A stretch of DNA of 43,130 nt, from positions 1 to 43,130 of the forward strand of contig MGPH01000066.1 of NCBI GenBank assembly GCA_001797365.1. The letters are read 5' to 3'. The translations under genes were made by a program, and so were the position numbers. The notes under the pieces are model-generated. The model was not told the origin of the DNA. It saw nothing but the letters and a program-made list of their open reading frames with translations, and searched no databases. Source of the DNA: Deltaproteobacteria bacterium GWA2_45_12 (lineage in GTDB: Bacteria; UBA10199). This document shows positions 16,335 to 27,160 of this stretch, piece by piece (position 1 is the first letter of the stretch; each line of letters begins with the position of its first letter).

Positions 16335-16550
16335 ATGAAAGTAACAGCACTTATTGCCGATCCGCTTATTAAGGATGTAACCCGCTATGCCCATGGCAAA
16401 AATCTCACGGAATCCCTGGTCATCGTTCTTAAGGAATGGGTGGCCCTCAAAAAAATAAAAAGACTCAATCAAAGCCTTCAGAGCAGGCCCCTCCAATTTA
16501 AAAAAGCATACTCAGCTAAAATCATAAGGGCCATAAACAGAAAAAAATGA
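16335..16550 (+). CDS. VapB-like antitoxin
   Basis: 71 residues. The ATG at 16335 is chosen because upstream in-frame codons overlap the Phd gene and the promoter. MKVTALIADPLIKDVTRYAHGKNLTESLVIVLKEWVALKKIKRLN resembles the short VapB class (strand, then two helices: T.Isd.li....k.....n.teaI..al...v). The remaining C-terminus is basic. It overlaps vapC by 4 nt (ATGA). Confidence 0.8.
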   Translation: MKVTALIADPLIKDVTRYAHGKNLTESLVIVLKEWVALKKIKRLNQSLQSRPLQFKKAYSAKIIRAINRKK

Positions 16551-16936
16551 TGATTCTTGTTGATACTTCCATTTGGATTGAATTCCTTAAACTTAACAGG
16601 AATGTTTTTGATCTGTTCAATCATGAAATGGAGCAGCAAAATATCGTGGTTACGGAATGTGTTTTTGGAGAATTGCTTCAAGGAGCAAAAAATAAGCGAG
16701 AAAGAAAAATCATTCTTGAATATTGGAACAATCTCCCCAAAAAGGATGAAAAAAATTTATGGCTGGATGCAGGTAACTTATCGGGCCAAAAAAAATATTT
16801 TGCCAAAGGTATTGGGCTTATTGACACATTTCTTATTGCTTTTGCCAGACGACATAAGGTTCAAATATGGACATTGGATAAAAAACTGATGTCGGTACTT
16901 TCAGTATCGGAAACATACCAAACAAATCTCCTATAA
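16547..16936 (+). CDS. VapC PIN-domain ribonuclease toxin
   Basis: 129 residues. Acidic metal-binding residues of the PIN domain are in the usual places: D6 in MILVDTSIWIEF, E42 in VFGELLQG, D93 in GLIDTFLIAFA and D111 in WTLDKKL. VapC toxins cut tRNA or rRNA. ATGA overlap with the antitoxin indicates translational coupling. All catalytic residues are present, so it should be active. Confidence 0.92.
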   Translation: MMILVDTSIWIEFLKLNRNVFDLFNHEMEQQNIVVTECVFGELLQGAKNKRERKIILEYWNNLPKKDEKNLWLDAGNLSGQKKYFAKGIGLIDTFLIAFARRHKVQIWTLDKKLMSVLSVSETYQTNLL

Positions 16937-16969
16937 CATCCCCTGTAAAGGCAATGGTTCGACGGAGAG

Positions 16970-17002
16970 CTTCAGCCAGAGGCTGATCCGTCCTTTGGCG
17001 GA
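16970..17002. repeat. Solo core module of the palindromic elements
   Basis: TTCAGCCAGAGGCTGATCC, then GTCCTTTGGCGGAC. Inverted at 35242-35274 and related to the core of the family A elements (CCAGCCTGAGGCTGGTCC, then GCCTCTGGAGGA). Confidence 0.7.
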
Positions 17003-17024
17003 CACCATGTCCACATGAGAATAT

Positions 17025-18332
17025 TCATCCCAATTTATTCAACCATTTCTCCGGCAGGGCCACGGTTACGTAAGCTCCTTTCGTGGTGTTTTTGACTTTG
17101 TGGACGTGGCCATGGGTGTAAAGTTGAGACAATTTGGCTCCGTAAGGATGGGGCAAAAATAATTCTGTTGTTTTTAGATTTTCTTGCAGCGTGGTGTCGA
17201 TGGCTTGAAGGAGTTGGGGGACGCCAACTCCGGTGAGGGCACTAAGGAAAAGGGGATTGTTAAAATCCCCCTCTGCTCCCCCTTTTTTAAAGGGGGACGT
17301 AATTCGGGGACTGTTATTTTCCCCCTTTAAAAAAGGGGGATTAAGGGGGATTTTTTCAATTCGATCCATCTTATTGCGAACCGTTATCATTGGAAGATGG
17401 TTTAATTTTAATTCCTCCAAAACCTGATTGACTACTTTGATCTGGTCTTTGTAGTGCGGGCGCGATCCATCAACTACATGAAGCAAAATGGCTGACTGAC
17501 GCACTTCTTCAAAAGTTGATTTGAAAGCTTCCACCAATTGATGGGGCAAATTGCGGATAAACCCTACCGTATCCGAAACAAGAACTTTTCTTCCCGATGG
17601 CAAACTGATCCGTTTGGTTTTGGGGTCAAGGGTGGCAAAAAGTTTGTCTTCGGCTAAAACATTGGCTTCGGTTAATTTGTTGAACAAGGTGCTTTTGCCG
17701 GCGTTGGTGTATCCAACCAATGTAATGGTGGGAATGGGCAAGGTCGCCCGCTTTTTACGATGAATTTCACGGGAGCGTTCCACTTTTTTAAGATCATTTT
17801 TAATATGCGTGATGCGTTCGCGGACGCGACGACGGTCGACTTCCAACTGGGTTTCTCCCGGTCCACGCAACCCCACCCCACCCCCTCGTTGCTTGGAAAG
17901 ATGGGTCCAGGCCCCCACCAAACGGGGATACAGATACTGATATTGGGCCAATTCGACTTGAAGCTTGCCTTCCTTTGATTTGGCATGAAGCGCAAAAATA
18001 TCCAGGATAAGGCTGGTGCGGTCGATGACATGAATTCCCCACGCTTCTTCAAGTGCCTTGTTTTGGGAAGGCGCCAAATTGACATCAAAAATGACAAGAT
18101 CGCATCCTAACAATTTTAACTTTTCTCCTATTTCTTCAATTTTCCCTTTACCAATGAATGTAGCTGCCGAAATTTGCCTCACTTCGACCATTTGCGATGC
18201 GGCAATGATAACCCCTGAGGTTTGGGCCAAAGCATTCAATTCATCCAAAGACTCAAGAGCCGTTTCTTTGCGTTGAAACGATGTGATAAGCCCAATGAGA
18301 TAGGCTGTTTCTTGTTTTTGGGAACGGATCAT
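17025..18332 (-). CDS. hflX: GTPase HflX with an in-frame repeat insertion
   Basis: HflX binds the 50S subunit and splits stalled ribosomes under stress. 435 residues. The N-terminal HflX domain is followed by the glycine-rich linker RGGGVGLRGPGETQLEVDRR and the G domain: GYTNAGKST (G1, about 205), DTVGFI (G3, about 252), NKMD (G4, about 319) and SAL (G5). Between G4 and G5 about 30 residues are encoded by two family B palindromes (17263-17354), starting LNPPFLKGE; normal HflX proteins have a short loop there. The GTP-binding motifs are intact. Next gene on this strand upstream is dnaE. Confidence 0.96.
   Translation of the reverse strand: MIRSQKQETAYLIGLITSFQRKETALESLDELNALAQTSGVIIAASQMVEVRQISAATFIGKGKIEEIGEKLKLLGCDLVIFDVNLAPSQNKALEEAWGIHVIDRTSLILDIFALHAKSKEGKLQVELAQYQYLYPRLVGAWTHLSKQRGGGVGLRGPGETQLEVDRRRVRERITHIKNDLKKVERSREIHRKKRATLPIPTITLVGYTNAGKSTLFNKLTEANVLAEDKLFATLDPKTKRISLPSGRKVLVSDTVGFIRNLPHQLVEAFKSTFEEVRQSAILLHVVDGSRPHYKDQIKVVNQVLEELKLNHLPMITVRNKMDRIEKIPLNPPFLKGENNSPRITSPFKKGGAEGDFNNPLFLSALTGVGVPQLLQAIDTTLQENLKTTELFLPHPYGAKLSQLYTHGHVHKVKNTTKGAYVTVALPEKWLNKLG
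17263..17354. repeat. Double family B element in hflX
   Basis: Two self-complementary C5T..A3G5 units face each other (arms near 17263-17298 and 17319-17353, 20-nt loop), forming a long inverted repeat. It is translated across its whole length. Confidence 0.9.
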
Positions 18333-18397
18333 TTGAATTGCATCCTAGTATTGGACATGGTGAGTTCATCGAACCATGAATCGAACATTTGATTATT

Positions 18398-21300
18398 TCA
18401 CACCGAAAACTCCACCACCCGATATTGAAAGAGCGTATTGATTTTAGCCGTGAGATGGTCGGTGTTTTCAAGATTGATACGGTTTGGAAGTTCCATAATA
18501 GTTTCACTTTCGTTTGATTTCAGCACGTGTAAAAAACCGGAGCATGCACCGGGGAACTCGTTTAAAATTTGGTGGAAACTTTTAAGCTTTTCTTCCGTGC
18601 ACAATTGAAGGGGGACTTTAAAATGGACCGATTTTGTTTTTTGATTGAGGTAGGTATGAAGCAAAGTAATATCCTGGGCGAGAATTTTTGCCCCATCTTC
18701 GGTCCGATCAACAGTGCCTGAAAGCACCAGGGGTTTATCCTGGGTTAAAACCTCGGCTGTTTTTTGGTAAACATCCGAGAAAATGATCACCTCGATGGAT
18801 CCGGCCAAATCCTCAAAAGTGATGAAAGCCATGCGGCTTCCCTTTTTTGTGGTGATTACTTTACACTGCGACGAAAAACCGCTCAGAAGCACCTTCGTTT
18901 CTTGTGGCAATGTGGCACAAAGAGCCGTTGTTGAATTGGCGACTCTTCTTAATTCTGATTCATAAACTTTAAGGGGATGCCCCGAAAAATAAAAACCCAT
19001 GGCCTCTTTTTCAAAACTTAGCTTTTCATTTTCATGCCACTCAAGCGTGCCCACCTCTAAACCCACGGGCTTCGGGCTTTCCTGCACCATATCAAAAATA
19101 TTCTGCTGGCCCAGCCGGTCTTCATCCTGTTTTTTCACCGCCCAACCGACAACGCCTTCAAGAACATCAAACAGGGCTTTACGCGAAGGATGCAAAGTAT
19201 CAAAAGCGCCGCTTTTGATGAGGGATTCAAGGACACGACGGTTGACCTTGTGGTGGTCAATGGAATGGCAGAAATCAAAAAAAGAATCGAATCGTCCTTT
19301 CTTGTTTTTACGAACCTCGACAATGCATTCAATGGCCCCCTCACCCACTCCTTTTAAGGCACCCAGTCCAAAACGGATTGTGTAGGGGTCAATCACCGAA
19401 AAACCGAAATAACTTTCGTTTACGTCGGGAGCTAAAACCTTGATGCCGTGTTTTTTACAGTCATCAATGTAAAAAAGAATGCGGTCCGTATCATGCATTT
19501 CACAGGTAAGAACCGCGGCCAGATATTCGGCAGGATAATAAGCCTTAAGATATGCGGTTTGATAGGAAACAAGGGCATAAGCCGCACTGTGGGATTTGTT
19601 AAAACCATATTCGGCAAACTTGGCCATTAAGTCAAAAATCTTTTCGGCCTTGTCCTTGGGCACTTTTTTCTCAGCGGCTCCTCTCAAGAAACGTTCGCGT
19701 TGGGCTGCCATTTCCTCCGCTTTTTTCTTTCCCATGGCCCGGCGTAGAAGATCGGCTTCTCCAAGGCTGTAACCGGCCAGCACGGAAGCAATCTGCATCA
19801 CTTGTTCCTGATAAACAATAACCCCATAGGTGTCTTCCAAAATGGGTTTGAGTTGGGGAAGTTCGTAAATGATTTTTGTCTTGCCCTGTTTGCGATTGAT
19901 GAAATCATCCACCATCCCGCTTCCCAGGGGGCCGGGACGATAAAGAGCCACCAAGGCGACCAGGTCTTCAAAGCAGGTGGGCTTAAGCCGGGTCATCAGG
20001 TCGATCATGCCGGAACTTTCCAGCTGAAACACCCCCACCGCATCCCCCTTGGTGATGAGCTCAAAGACTTTTTTGTCATCAAGGGCAATGTCCAAAATAT
20101 TCAAGTCAACCGATTGGGTGCGTTTGATAATGCGAAGCGTGTCGCAAATGACGGTGAGTGTTTTAAGCCCCAAAAAGTCAAACTTGATCAGGCCGATTTT
20201 TTCAACGGCCTTCATGTCAAACTGGGTGACGACGTCTCCGTTGCTTCCCTTGTAAAGCGGAAGAAAATGGGAGAGAGCCTTGTCCGACATCACCACACCG
20301 GCGGCATGGGTTGAGGCATGCCGGTTTAAACCTTCCAGTTTTCGGGCAATTTCAATCAGGCGGGCCACCTGGGCATTGGATTCCATCAACTCTTTAAAGC
20401 GTGGCTCTTGGGTCAGGGCGTCTTCAAGAGTGATGTTGAGTGAGTTGGGCACCAACTTGGCGATTTTATCGACTTCGGCATACGGAATTTCCATCACACG
20501 GCCCACATCGCGCAAAACGGCTTTCGCTTTCATTTTTCCAAAAGTGATGATTTGGGAAACATTCCCGTATTTTTGCGCGACATATTGGATAACTTTGTCG
20601 CGCCCACGCATGCAAAAATCGATATCGACGTCCGGCATGCTGATACGTTCCGGATTTAAAAATCGTTCAAATAGTAAATTGTAGGGGATGGGATCGAGAT
20701 CGGTGATTTGTGTGCAATAAGCCACAAGAGAACCGGCGGCGGAACCACGTCCGGGGCCTACAGGAACATCATGGGTTTTAGCGAATTGGATAAAATCAGA
20801 CACGATCAGAAAGTAACCGGAAAATCCCATTGTGGTGATGACTTCGAGTTCTATTTTAAGACGTTGTTCGTAATTTTTTTTGAGCTTTTCAACTTCCCCC
20901 TCTCCCGGCCTCCGGCCACCCTCCCCCTCAAGGGGGGAGGGATGGGGAGAGGGTGTTATTTTCCTATTCTTTAAAATAGTGGGCCAGCGTTGTTCCAAAC
21001 CAATATGGGCTTGTTCAATAAGGTATTCATCCAAAGTTTTATTTTCAGGGGGAGCAAATTTGGGAAAGTGGTAGGTTTTAAGGTCGAAATCAAAATTACA
21101 TTGGCTGGCAATCAACTCTGTATTGGTGATGGCTTCAGGAATATATTGAAAATCAGTTTCCATTTCTTCCGGCGTTTTAAAATAATAGCAATCCGTCGAA
21201 AATTTTAAATGATCCCCCGTCCCATGCAAGGTGGCTCCTGTTTGGATGCATAAAAGAGTTTCAAAAGCCTCGGCATCGTCCCTGTTTAAATAATGACAAT

Positions 21301-21919
21301 TATTGCTGGCGACAACGCCTATGTTATGAGCCTTGGCGAGTTCAATCAATTTTAAATTGGTGTCATGTTGACCTTCGACCCCATTTTCCTGAAGTTCAAC
21401 ATAAAAGCGATTTTTGAAAATATCACTATAAAGCTTGATGTATTCCCGGGCTTTTTCCTGTTGCTGGCCATCGAATAAATAATGATTTAACGCTCCATTC
21501 CATCCGGCTGAAAGGGCGACGAGCCCTTCGGAATATTGGGCCAAAAGTTTTGAATCGACGCGGGGCTTGTAATAAAAACCCTCCAGATAACTTTTGGAAA
21601 TGAGCGCACATAAATTGCGATAACCCTTTTCGTTTTGAATAAGCAAAACCAGTTGAAAAAGGTGGTCAATGCCACGGCGATGCGAGCGCAAATCAAACTG
21701 GTCGTTGGATGGATGAAAAACAACGCAACCGATGATGGGTTTGATGGAGGCCTTTTTGGCTTCCAGATAAAATTCAACCGCCCCAAAAATATTTCCATAA
21801 TCGGTCAAGGCTACCGCGTTCATGCCATATTCTTTGGTTTTCTTGATGAGTTGAGGGATACGGATGGCCCCGTTAAGCAGGCTGTATTCGGAATGGTTGT
21901 GGAGATGGATGAAGGGCAT
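18398..21919 (-). CDS. dnaE: DNA polymerase III alpha subunit
   Basis: The catalytic subunit of the replicative polymerase. The start at 21919 has GGGAGTGA upstream within the guaA 3' end and gives 1173 residues, normal for DnaE. PHP domain at the N-terminus (FIHLHNHSEYSLLNGA), polymerase core with GPGRGSAAGSLVAY and PDVDIDF (catalytic aspartates near 427), then the finger, helix-hairpin-helix and OB (SGFSSQCKVITTKKGSRMAF) domains. A family C palindrome is translated in the linker between the PHP and palm domains, near residues 321-342 (SPHPSPLEGEGG). It starts 7 nt after guaA, so the two are likely cotranscribed. Confidence 0.97.
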   Translation of the reverse strand: MPFIHLHNHSEYSLLNGAIRIPQLIKKTKEYGMNAVALTDYGNIFGAVEFYLEAKKASIKPIIGCVVFHPSNDQFDLRSHRRGIDHLFQLVLLIQNEKGYRNLCALISKSYLEGFYYKPRVDSKLLAQYSEGLVALSAGWNGALNHYLFDGQQQEKAREYIKLYSDIFKNRFYVELQENGVEGQHDTNLKLIELAKAHNIGVVASNNCHYLNRDDAEAFETLLCIQTGATLHGTGDHLKFSTDCYYFKTPEEMETDFQYIPEAITNTELIASQCNFDFDLKTYHFPKFAPPENKTLDEYLIEQAHIGLEQRWPTILKNRKITPSPHPSPLEGEGGRRPGEGEVEKLKKNYEQRLKIELEVITTMGFSGYFLIVSDFIQFAKTHDVPVGPGRGSAAGSLVAYCTQITDLDPIPYNLLFERFLNPERISMPDVDIDFCMRGRDKVIQYVAQKYGNVSQIITFGKMKAKAVLRDVGRVMEIPYAEVDKIAKLVPNSLNITLEDALTQEPRFKELMESNAQVARLIEIARKLEGLNRHASTHAAGVVMSDKALSHFLPLYKGSNGDVVTQFDMKAVEKIGLIKFDFLGLKTLTVICDTLRIIKRTQSVDLNILDIALDDKKVFELITKGDAVGVFQLESSGMIDLMTRLKPTCFEDLVALVALYRPGPLGSGMVDDFINRKQGKTKIIYELPQLKPILEDTYGVIVYQEQVMQIASVLAGYSLGEADLLRRAMGKKKAEEMAAQRERFLRGAAEKKVPKDKAEKIFDLMAKFAEYGFNKSHSAAYALVSYQTAYLKAYYPAEYLAAVLTCEMHDTDRILFYIDDCKKHGIKVLAPDVNESYFGFSVIDPYTIRFGLGALKGVGEGAIECIVEVRKNKKGRFDSFFDFCHSIDHHKVNRRVLESLIKSGAFDTLHPSRKALFDVLEGVVGWAVKKQDEDRLGQQNIFDMVQESPKPVGLEVGTLEWHENEKLSFEKEAMGFYFSGHPLKVYESELRRVANSTTALCATLPQETKVLLSGFSSQCKVITTKKGSRMAFITFEDLAGSIEVIIFSDVYQKTAEVLTQDKPLVLSGTVDRTEDGAKILAQDITLLHTYLNQKTKSVHFKVPLQLCTEEKLKSFHQILNEFPGACSGFLHVLKSNESETIMELPNRINLENTDHLTAKINTLFQYRVVEFSV
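20894..20955. repeat. Family C palindrome in dnaE
   Basis: TTCCCCCTCTCCCGGCC, a GCCACCCTCCCCCTCA arm and AGGGGGGAGGGATGGGGAGA. It is the same CCCTC..GAGGG module seen around the DUF559 gene and near 42506. Confidence 0.85.
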
Positions 21920-21926
21920 AAAACAA

Positions 21927-23462
21927 TCACTCCCATTCAATGGTCGCCGGGGGCTTTGAAGAAATGTCGTAAACCACACGGTTAATGCCCTTGACTTCAT
22001 TGATGATGCGGTTTGAAATGCGGCCCAAAACCTCCGGTGGCAAGGGCACCCAATCAGCTGTCATTCCATCCTGGCTTGTCACAGCACGAATGGCACAGAC
22101 ATTTTCATAAGTACGTTCATCCCCCATCACCCCCACAGACTTGATGGGCAAAAGGACGGCAAAAGCCTGCCATATTTTAGAATACCAACCGGCATTGCGA
22201 ATTTCTTCCATGACAATGGAATCAGCTTCTCGCAAAATATCCAAGCGATCTTTGGTTAGGGTGCCCAAAATTCTAACAGCCAACCCCGGCCCTGGGAAGG
22301 GGTGCCGATGGATAATATCATCGGGCATGCCCAAAACTTTTCCCAGTTGTCTTACTTCGTCCTTAAAAAGTTCGCGAAAGGGTTCCAAAAGTTTAAGCCC
22401 CATTTTTTTTGGGAGCCCCCCTACATTATGGTGGCTTTTGATTACTGCCGAGGGGCCTTTAAAAGAAACACTTTCAATGACATCGGGATAAAGCGTGCCC
22501 TGTCCTAAAAATTTGGCCCCCTTAATTTTTTTGGCTTCGCGCTCAAACACACGCACAAAAACCCGGCCGATAATTTTGCGTTTTTTTTCAGGGTCAGAAA
22601 CTCCCTTAAGGGCCGTTAAAAACAGACGACTGGCATCCACGTAATGTAATTTAATGTGATAGTGTTTAGCAAAAACTTCTCTTACCTCTTTATCTTCATT
22701 TTTTCGGAGAAGCCCGTTGTTTATAAAAATACAGATAAGCTGGTCCCCAATAGCCTGGTGTGCCAATACAGCCGCAACGGAGGAATCAACCCCACCTGAT
22801 AGACCTAAAATAACTTTATCTTTCAAAACTGTATCTCTTATATTTTTAAGTGAAACTTCAAGGAAGCTCGACATGTTCCAGGTTGCTTTTAAGCCGGCAA
22901 TGGAAAAGAGAAAATTGGAAAGAATGGTTTTGCCATGTTCGGTATGAACGACTTCGGGATGAAATTGCAGGGCATAAAAATGTTTTTCTTTGCACATCAT
23001 GGCGGCCAAAATGCCGTTATTGGTATGAGCCATGGGGACAAAACCCGGCGGCAAGGCTTCAATTGAATCGCCGTGACTCATCCACACCACCGATTCTTGT
23101 GGAAGTTTTGAAAATAGAATCGAGCTTTCTTCGGGCAATTGGATGACGGCTTTTCCGTATTCCCGTTTTTTTGATTTGGTGACTTTTCCACCCAATAAAA
23201 AACTCATCAGTTGCATGCCGTAACAAATCCCCAGAATGGGTAGCCCCATTTCAAATACACGCTTGTCCACTTTAGGAGAGCCTTTTGACAAGACACTGGC
23301 CGGGCCCCCTGAAAGAACAAGGGCATCGGCCTTGAAGTTTTGGATGAATTCGAAAGAAACGGTGCAGGGATGAATTTCGCAATAAACGGCGGCCTCACGA
23401 ATCCGCCGGGCGATTAATTGGGTATATTGGGAACCAAAATCGAGAATGAGAATTTTGTTCAT
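21927..23462 (-). CDS. guaA: GMP synthase (glutamine-hydrolysing)
   Basis: It converts XMP to GMP using ATP and glutamine. 511 residues, the usual length. The class I glutamine amidotransferase domain has Cys80 (GICYGMQ), His168 and Glu170 ([11 protein letters not shown]); the ATP pyrophosphatase domain has SGGVDSS at 222-228; the C-terminal dimerisation domain ends [13 protein letters not shown], the conserved terminus. It lies in a guaB-guaA-dnaE series on the minus strand, separated from guaB by a 102-nt spacer holding a family D palindrome. Confidence 0.98.
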   Translation of the reverse strand: MNKILILDFGSQYTQLIARRIREAAVYCEIHPCTVSFEFIQNFKADALVLSGGPASVLSKGSPKVDKRVFEMGLPILGICYGMQLMSFLLGGKVTKSKKREYGKAVIQLPEESSILFSKLPQESVVWMSHGDSIEALPPGFVPMAHTNNGILAAMMCKEKHFYALQFHPEVVHTEHGKTILSNFLFSIAGLKATWNMSSFLEVSLKNIRDTVLKDKVILGLSGGVDSSVAAVLAHQAIGDQLICIFINNGLLRKNEDKEVREVFAKHYHIKLHYVDASRLFLTALKGVSDPEKKRKIIGRVFVRVFEREAKKIKGAKFLGQGTLYPDVIESVSFKGPSAVIKSHHNVGGLPKKMGLKLLEPFRELFKDEVRQLGKVLGMPDDIIHRHPFPGPGLAVRILGTLTKDRLDILREADSIVMEEIRNAGWYSKIWQAFAVLLPIKSVGVMGDERTYENVCAIRAVTSQDGMTADWVPLPPEVLGRISNRIINEVKGINRVVYDISSKPPATIEWE

Positions 23463-23501
23463 GAGAAAATGCGCAGGGCTATAGGCCCATGGCCATTGGT
23501 C

Positions 23502-23552
23502 ATTTCGACTCCGCTCAATGACCAGAAATTCGGTCCCTGAGCGGAGTCGAAG
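23502..23552. repeat. Family D palindrome between guaB and guaA
   Basis: The arms TTTCGACTCCGCTCAATGAC and GTCCCTGAGCGGAGTCGAAG flank an 11-nt loop. The element inside putA at 5900-5941 is the same family. Confidence 0.88.
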
Positions 23553-23564
23553 GGGCCATTTACA

Positions 23565-25043
<1,479 letters not shown>

Positions 25044-25072
25044 TCAAAGTGTTTGGAAGAAGCAAGAGAATT

Positions 25073-25176
25073 GTAAGGGCGCATCTGTACGGGCGAACCT
25101 TGTGTTCGCCCAGAGATATCTGCCCAATAACGGGCGAACACCCTCCTGAGGCGGGCAGGCGAGGTTCCGCCCCTAC
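25073..25176. repeat. Compound family A element that ends the BamB-like gene
   Basis: GTAAGGGCG at the left and CGCCCCTAC at the right enclose smaller palindromes (GGGCGAAC..GTTCGCCC and CCTGAGGCGGGCAGG). The rightmost TAG, read on the minus strand, is the stop codon of the gene at 25173. Confidence 0.85.
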
Positions 25177-26315
25177 CTAACTGTTAAAGAATAGATCTTT
25201 CCCGCCCCAGAAAGGAGGTAGGCATGATTTTTCTCGGTGGCGGCCTCACTTAAGAAAGAAGCCCCCACACGCAGGGTTTGGGCTACTTTGCCCGTAGCCG
25301 CTTCAAAAACAAACAAGTGACCTCTTTGCGAACCAACAAGGACGTAATCACCCAAAATAAAGGGGGAAGAAAGGCTTCCGGCATTCATGCTTATTTCCCA
25401 GGCACGAATTCCCGTTTGTTTGTTAAAGGCCACAACACCTCCTTCAAAATTGCTGACAAAAAGAAGGTTTCCATTTGAAACAATTTCATTTCCTGAATGA
25501 ATTTCCTTTTTCCACAACAATTGTCCACTGGCCAAATCAAGCTTGGCCAAAAAACCGGCATAACTGACAAAGTAAAGATTGGCCCCATCAATAAAGACAC
25601 GGGCATCTACGTCTTTAAACCCACCACTTTCGTTGGTTAAATTAATGTCCCAAACAAGATTCCCGCTTCCTGCAGAAACAACCACCAAGGTCCCATCGGC
25701 AAAGCCGGCGTAAATTTTTCCATTGTGCAAAACAAGGGAGGCATTTCCGCGCATGGTGATTTTTTTCTCGAAACCACGGACATTTTTTTGCCATTGGATT
25801 TCGCCCGTGTTTTTGTTTAAGGCCAGCAAATCACGCCCCGTGGTAACGACATACAAAAAATTCTCATCGCTTACGGATTGAGCCAGCACCTCATTTTCAA
25901 CATAGGTACGCCACTTTTCCTTCCCTGTGGCCTTATCTAAAGCAATGACAAAACCCTTGTTATTTCCCAAATAAACGGTTTGGGCATCGAGGTGGGCTTG
26001 GGAGGCAACAGCACCACCTAAATTAGTTTCCCATGCTTCTTTCCCATCCTTGGTGATGGAATAAAAACGGCCGCCATGGGTACCTACATAAAGATGGCTG
26101 TCATCCAAAACGGGGGAAGCCATGTCCGGATAATATCGTTTTTTTGATCCGGAGGTTTTTAAAGAACGGGTCCAATCAATGGATACAATGTTTTTTCCTG
26201 CACCCTTGGGAGGTTTTGCTTTTTCTTCATCCTCTTTTTTCGCCAGGGCACTATTTGAAGAAAAAATAAAAAGCAGAAAAAGAATTCCTGTAAAATAAAA
26301 AAAAGGTTTCATCAT
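25173..26315 (-). CDS. PQQ-like beta-propeller protein, BamB-like
   Basis: The ATG at 26315 follows AGGAG by 9 nt and gives 380 residues. MMKPFFYFTGILFLLFIFSSNSALA is a Sec signal peptide; there is no lipobox, unlike E. coli BamB. The mature part has repeated beta-propeller blades of PQQ type, each with a G....L.A.d..tGk..W motif (ALDKATGKEKW, ALNKNTGEIQW, VVSAGSGNLVW, AFNKQTGIRAW). BamB helps insert outer membrane proteins. The gene follows a YfgM-like gene, as yfgM-bamB does in E. coli. Its stop codon TAG belongs to the repeat at 25073-25176. Confidence 0.82.
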   Translation of the reverse strand: MMKPFFYFTGILFLLFIFSSNSALAKKEDEEKAKPPKGAGKNIVSIDWTRSLKTSGSKKRYYPDMASPVLDDSHLYVGTHGGRFYSITKDGKEAWETNLGGAVASQAHLDAQTVYLGNNKGFVIALDKATGKEKWRTYVENEVLAQSVSDENFLYVVTTGRDLLALNKNTGEIQWQKNVRGFEKKITMRGNASLVLHNGKIYAGFADGTLVVVSAGSGNLVWDINLTNESGGFKDVDARVFIDGANLYFVSYAGFLAKLDLASGQLLWKKEIHSGNEIVSNGNLLFVSNFEGGVVAFNKQTGIRAWEISMNAGSLSSPFILGDYVLVGSQRGHLFVFEAATGKVAQTLRVGASFLSEAATEKNHAYLLSGAGKIYSLTVR

Positions 26316-26360
26316 GTGTTTAAACTCCTGTTTTATTTCCATCGAATTATTGAACCCATG

Positions 26361-26494
26361 ATATCCCCCTTTAAAAAAGGGGGACTAAGGGGGATTTGTT
26401 CCCGTATCATTTTTGTTTTTTCTCTTTTACCTTTATCCCCGATACGGATACGGAAACAAATCCCCCCTACCCCCCTTTTTTAAAGGGGGATAAT
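26361..26494. repeat. Long inverted repeat of family B
   Basis: The arms at 26361-26408 and 26447-26494 are nearly complementary over about 48 nt (ATATCCCCCTTTAAAAAAGG, then GGGATTTGTTCCCGTATC), with a 38-nt loop. It lies between the YfgM-like and BamB-like genes. Its GGGGGATTTGTTCCCGT string recurs at 35290-35310. Confidence 0.88.
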
Positions 26495-26509
26495 ACGGGA
26501 ATCCAATCA

Positions 26510-27160
26510 CTATTTGAGATAAAGAAGACGTTCTTTGGCTTTTTGGGCTTGGATGACATGGCTTTCGTCAGCGGTAACTAACTGTTCATAGACGGCAATC
26601 GCCTCCTCTTTTTTCCCCGTGGCCTCAAGAAGCTGGCCCTTTATCCATTGGGCCTCAAATTTGACCAAGGCATCTTCTGTTAATTTTTCTTTATCGATTG
26701 TGGCCAAGGCTTCATCCAACTGATTTTTTTGCCAGAGAATTGAAATTTTTGACAAAAGCAGAAGCCCTTTAAAATCTGAAGAAACAGAACCAAGCGCGGC
26801 GTCAATTTCATTGAAAGCCTCATCCCATTTTGCAGCAGAAATTTTATCCTGCAAAAGGGCGATATGAAGTTGGTTTTGTTCGGACTTAAGGGAATATTCC
26901 TTTAAAAGTTCCTCAAAATTTCCCCTGGGTTCCTTATTATTTTTTAGGTGATAAAATTTTTCACTGAAATCCTGAAGGCTTGATTGTTGGTATTGTTTAA
27001 CGCCCCACAAGCTGGCCAAGGTCAACAAAACGACCAATACTCCCCCAATAATAGCGCCTCGGTATTTTTCAAAATAATGAAGCGCGTGATCGATAAAACT
27101 GACAAACTCGTCCCGTTTTGTCTTCACGTTTTTCCTGGGCAGGCGTTTGTACTGGGCCAT
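26510..27160 (-). CDS. YfgM-like membrane-anchored tetratricopeptide protein
   Basis: 216 residues. Short basic cytoplasmic N-terminus, one transmembrane segment (IIGGVLVVLLTLASLWGV, about 39-56) and a periplasmic helical part with TPR-like repeats (AKWDEAFNEIDAALG, NQLDEALATIDKEKL, GKKEEAIAVYEQLV). YfgM acts with the SecYEG-associated chaperone PpiD in E. coli. The ATG follows the hemA stop directly with no gap, so it is probably translated by coupling. Confidence 0.82.
   Translation of the reverse strand: MAQYKRLPRKNVKTKRDEFVSFIDHALHYFEKYRGAIIGGVLVVLLTLASLWGVKQYQQSSLQDFSEKFYHLKNNKEPRGNFEELLKEYSLKSEQNQLHIALLQDKISAAKWDEAFNEIDAALGSVSSDFKGLLLLSKISILWQKNQLDEALATIDKEKLTEDALVKFEAQWIKGQLLEATGKKEEAIAVYEQLVTADESHVIQAQKAKERLLYLK

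Noticed and set aside
17263-17354. Frameshift or pseudogene in hflX caused by the insertion
   Set aside because: The frame is open throughout and all motifs on both sides are intact.
19802-20314. 170-codon plus-strand frame with a protein-like sequence
   Set aside because: Antisense shadow of dnaE, which is certain. No independent start signal.
26361-26494. Rho-independent terminator
   Set aside because: The hairpin is long and G/C-run based, but there is no T-run after the stem on the minus strand; the repeat family explains it better.
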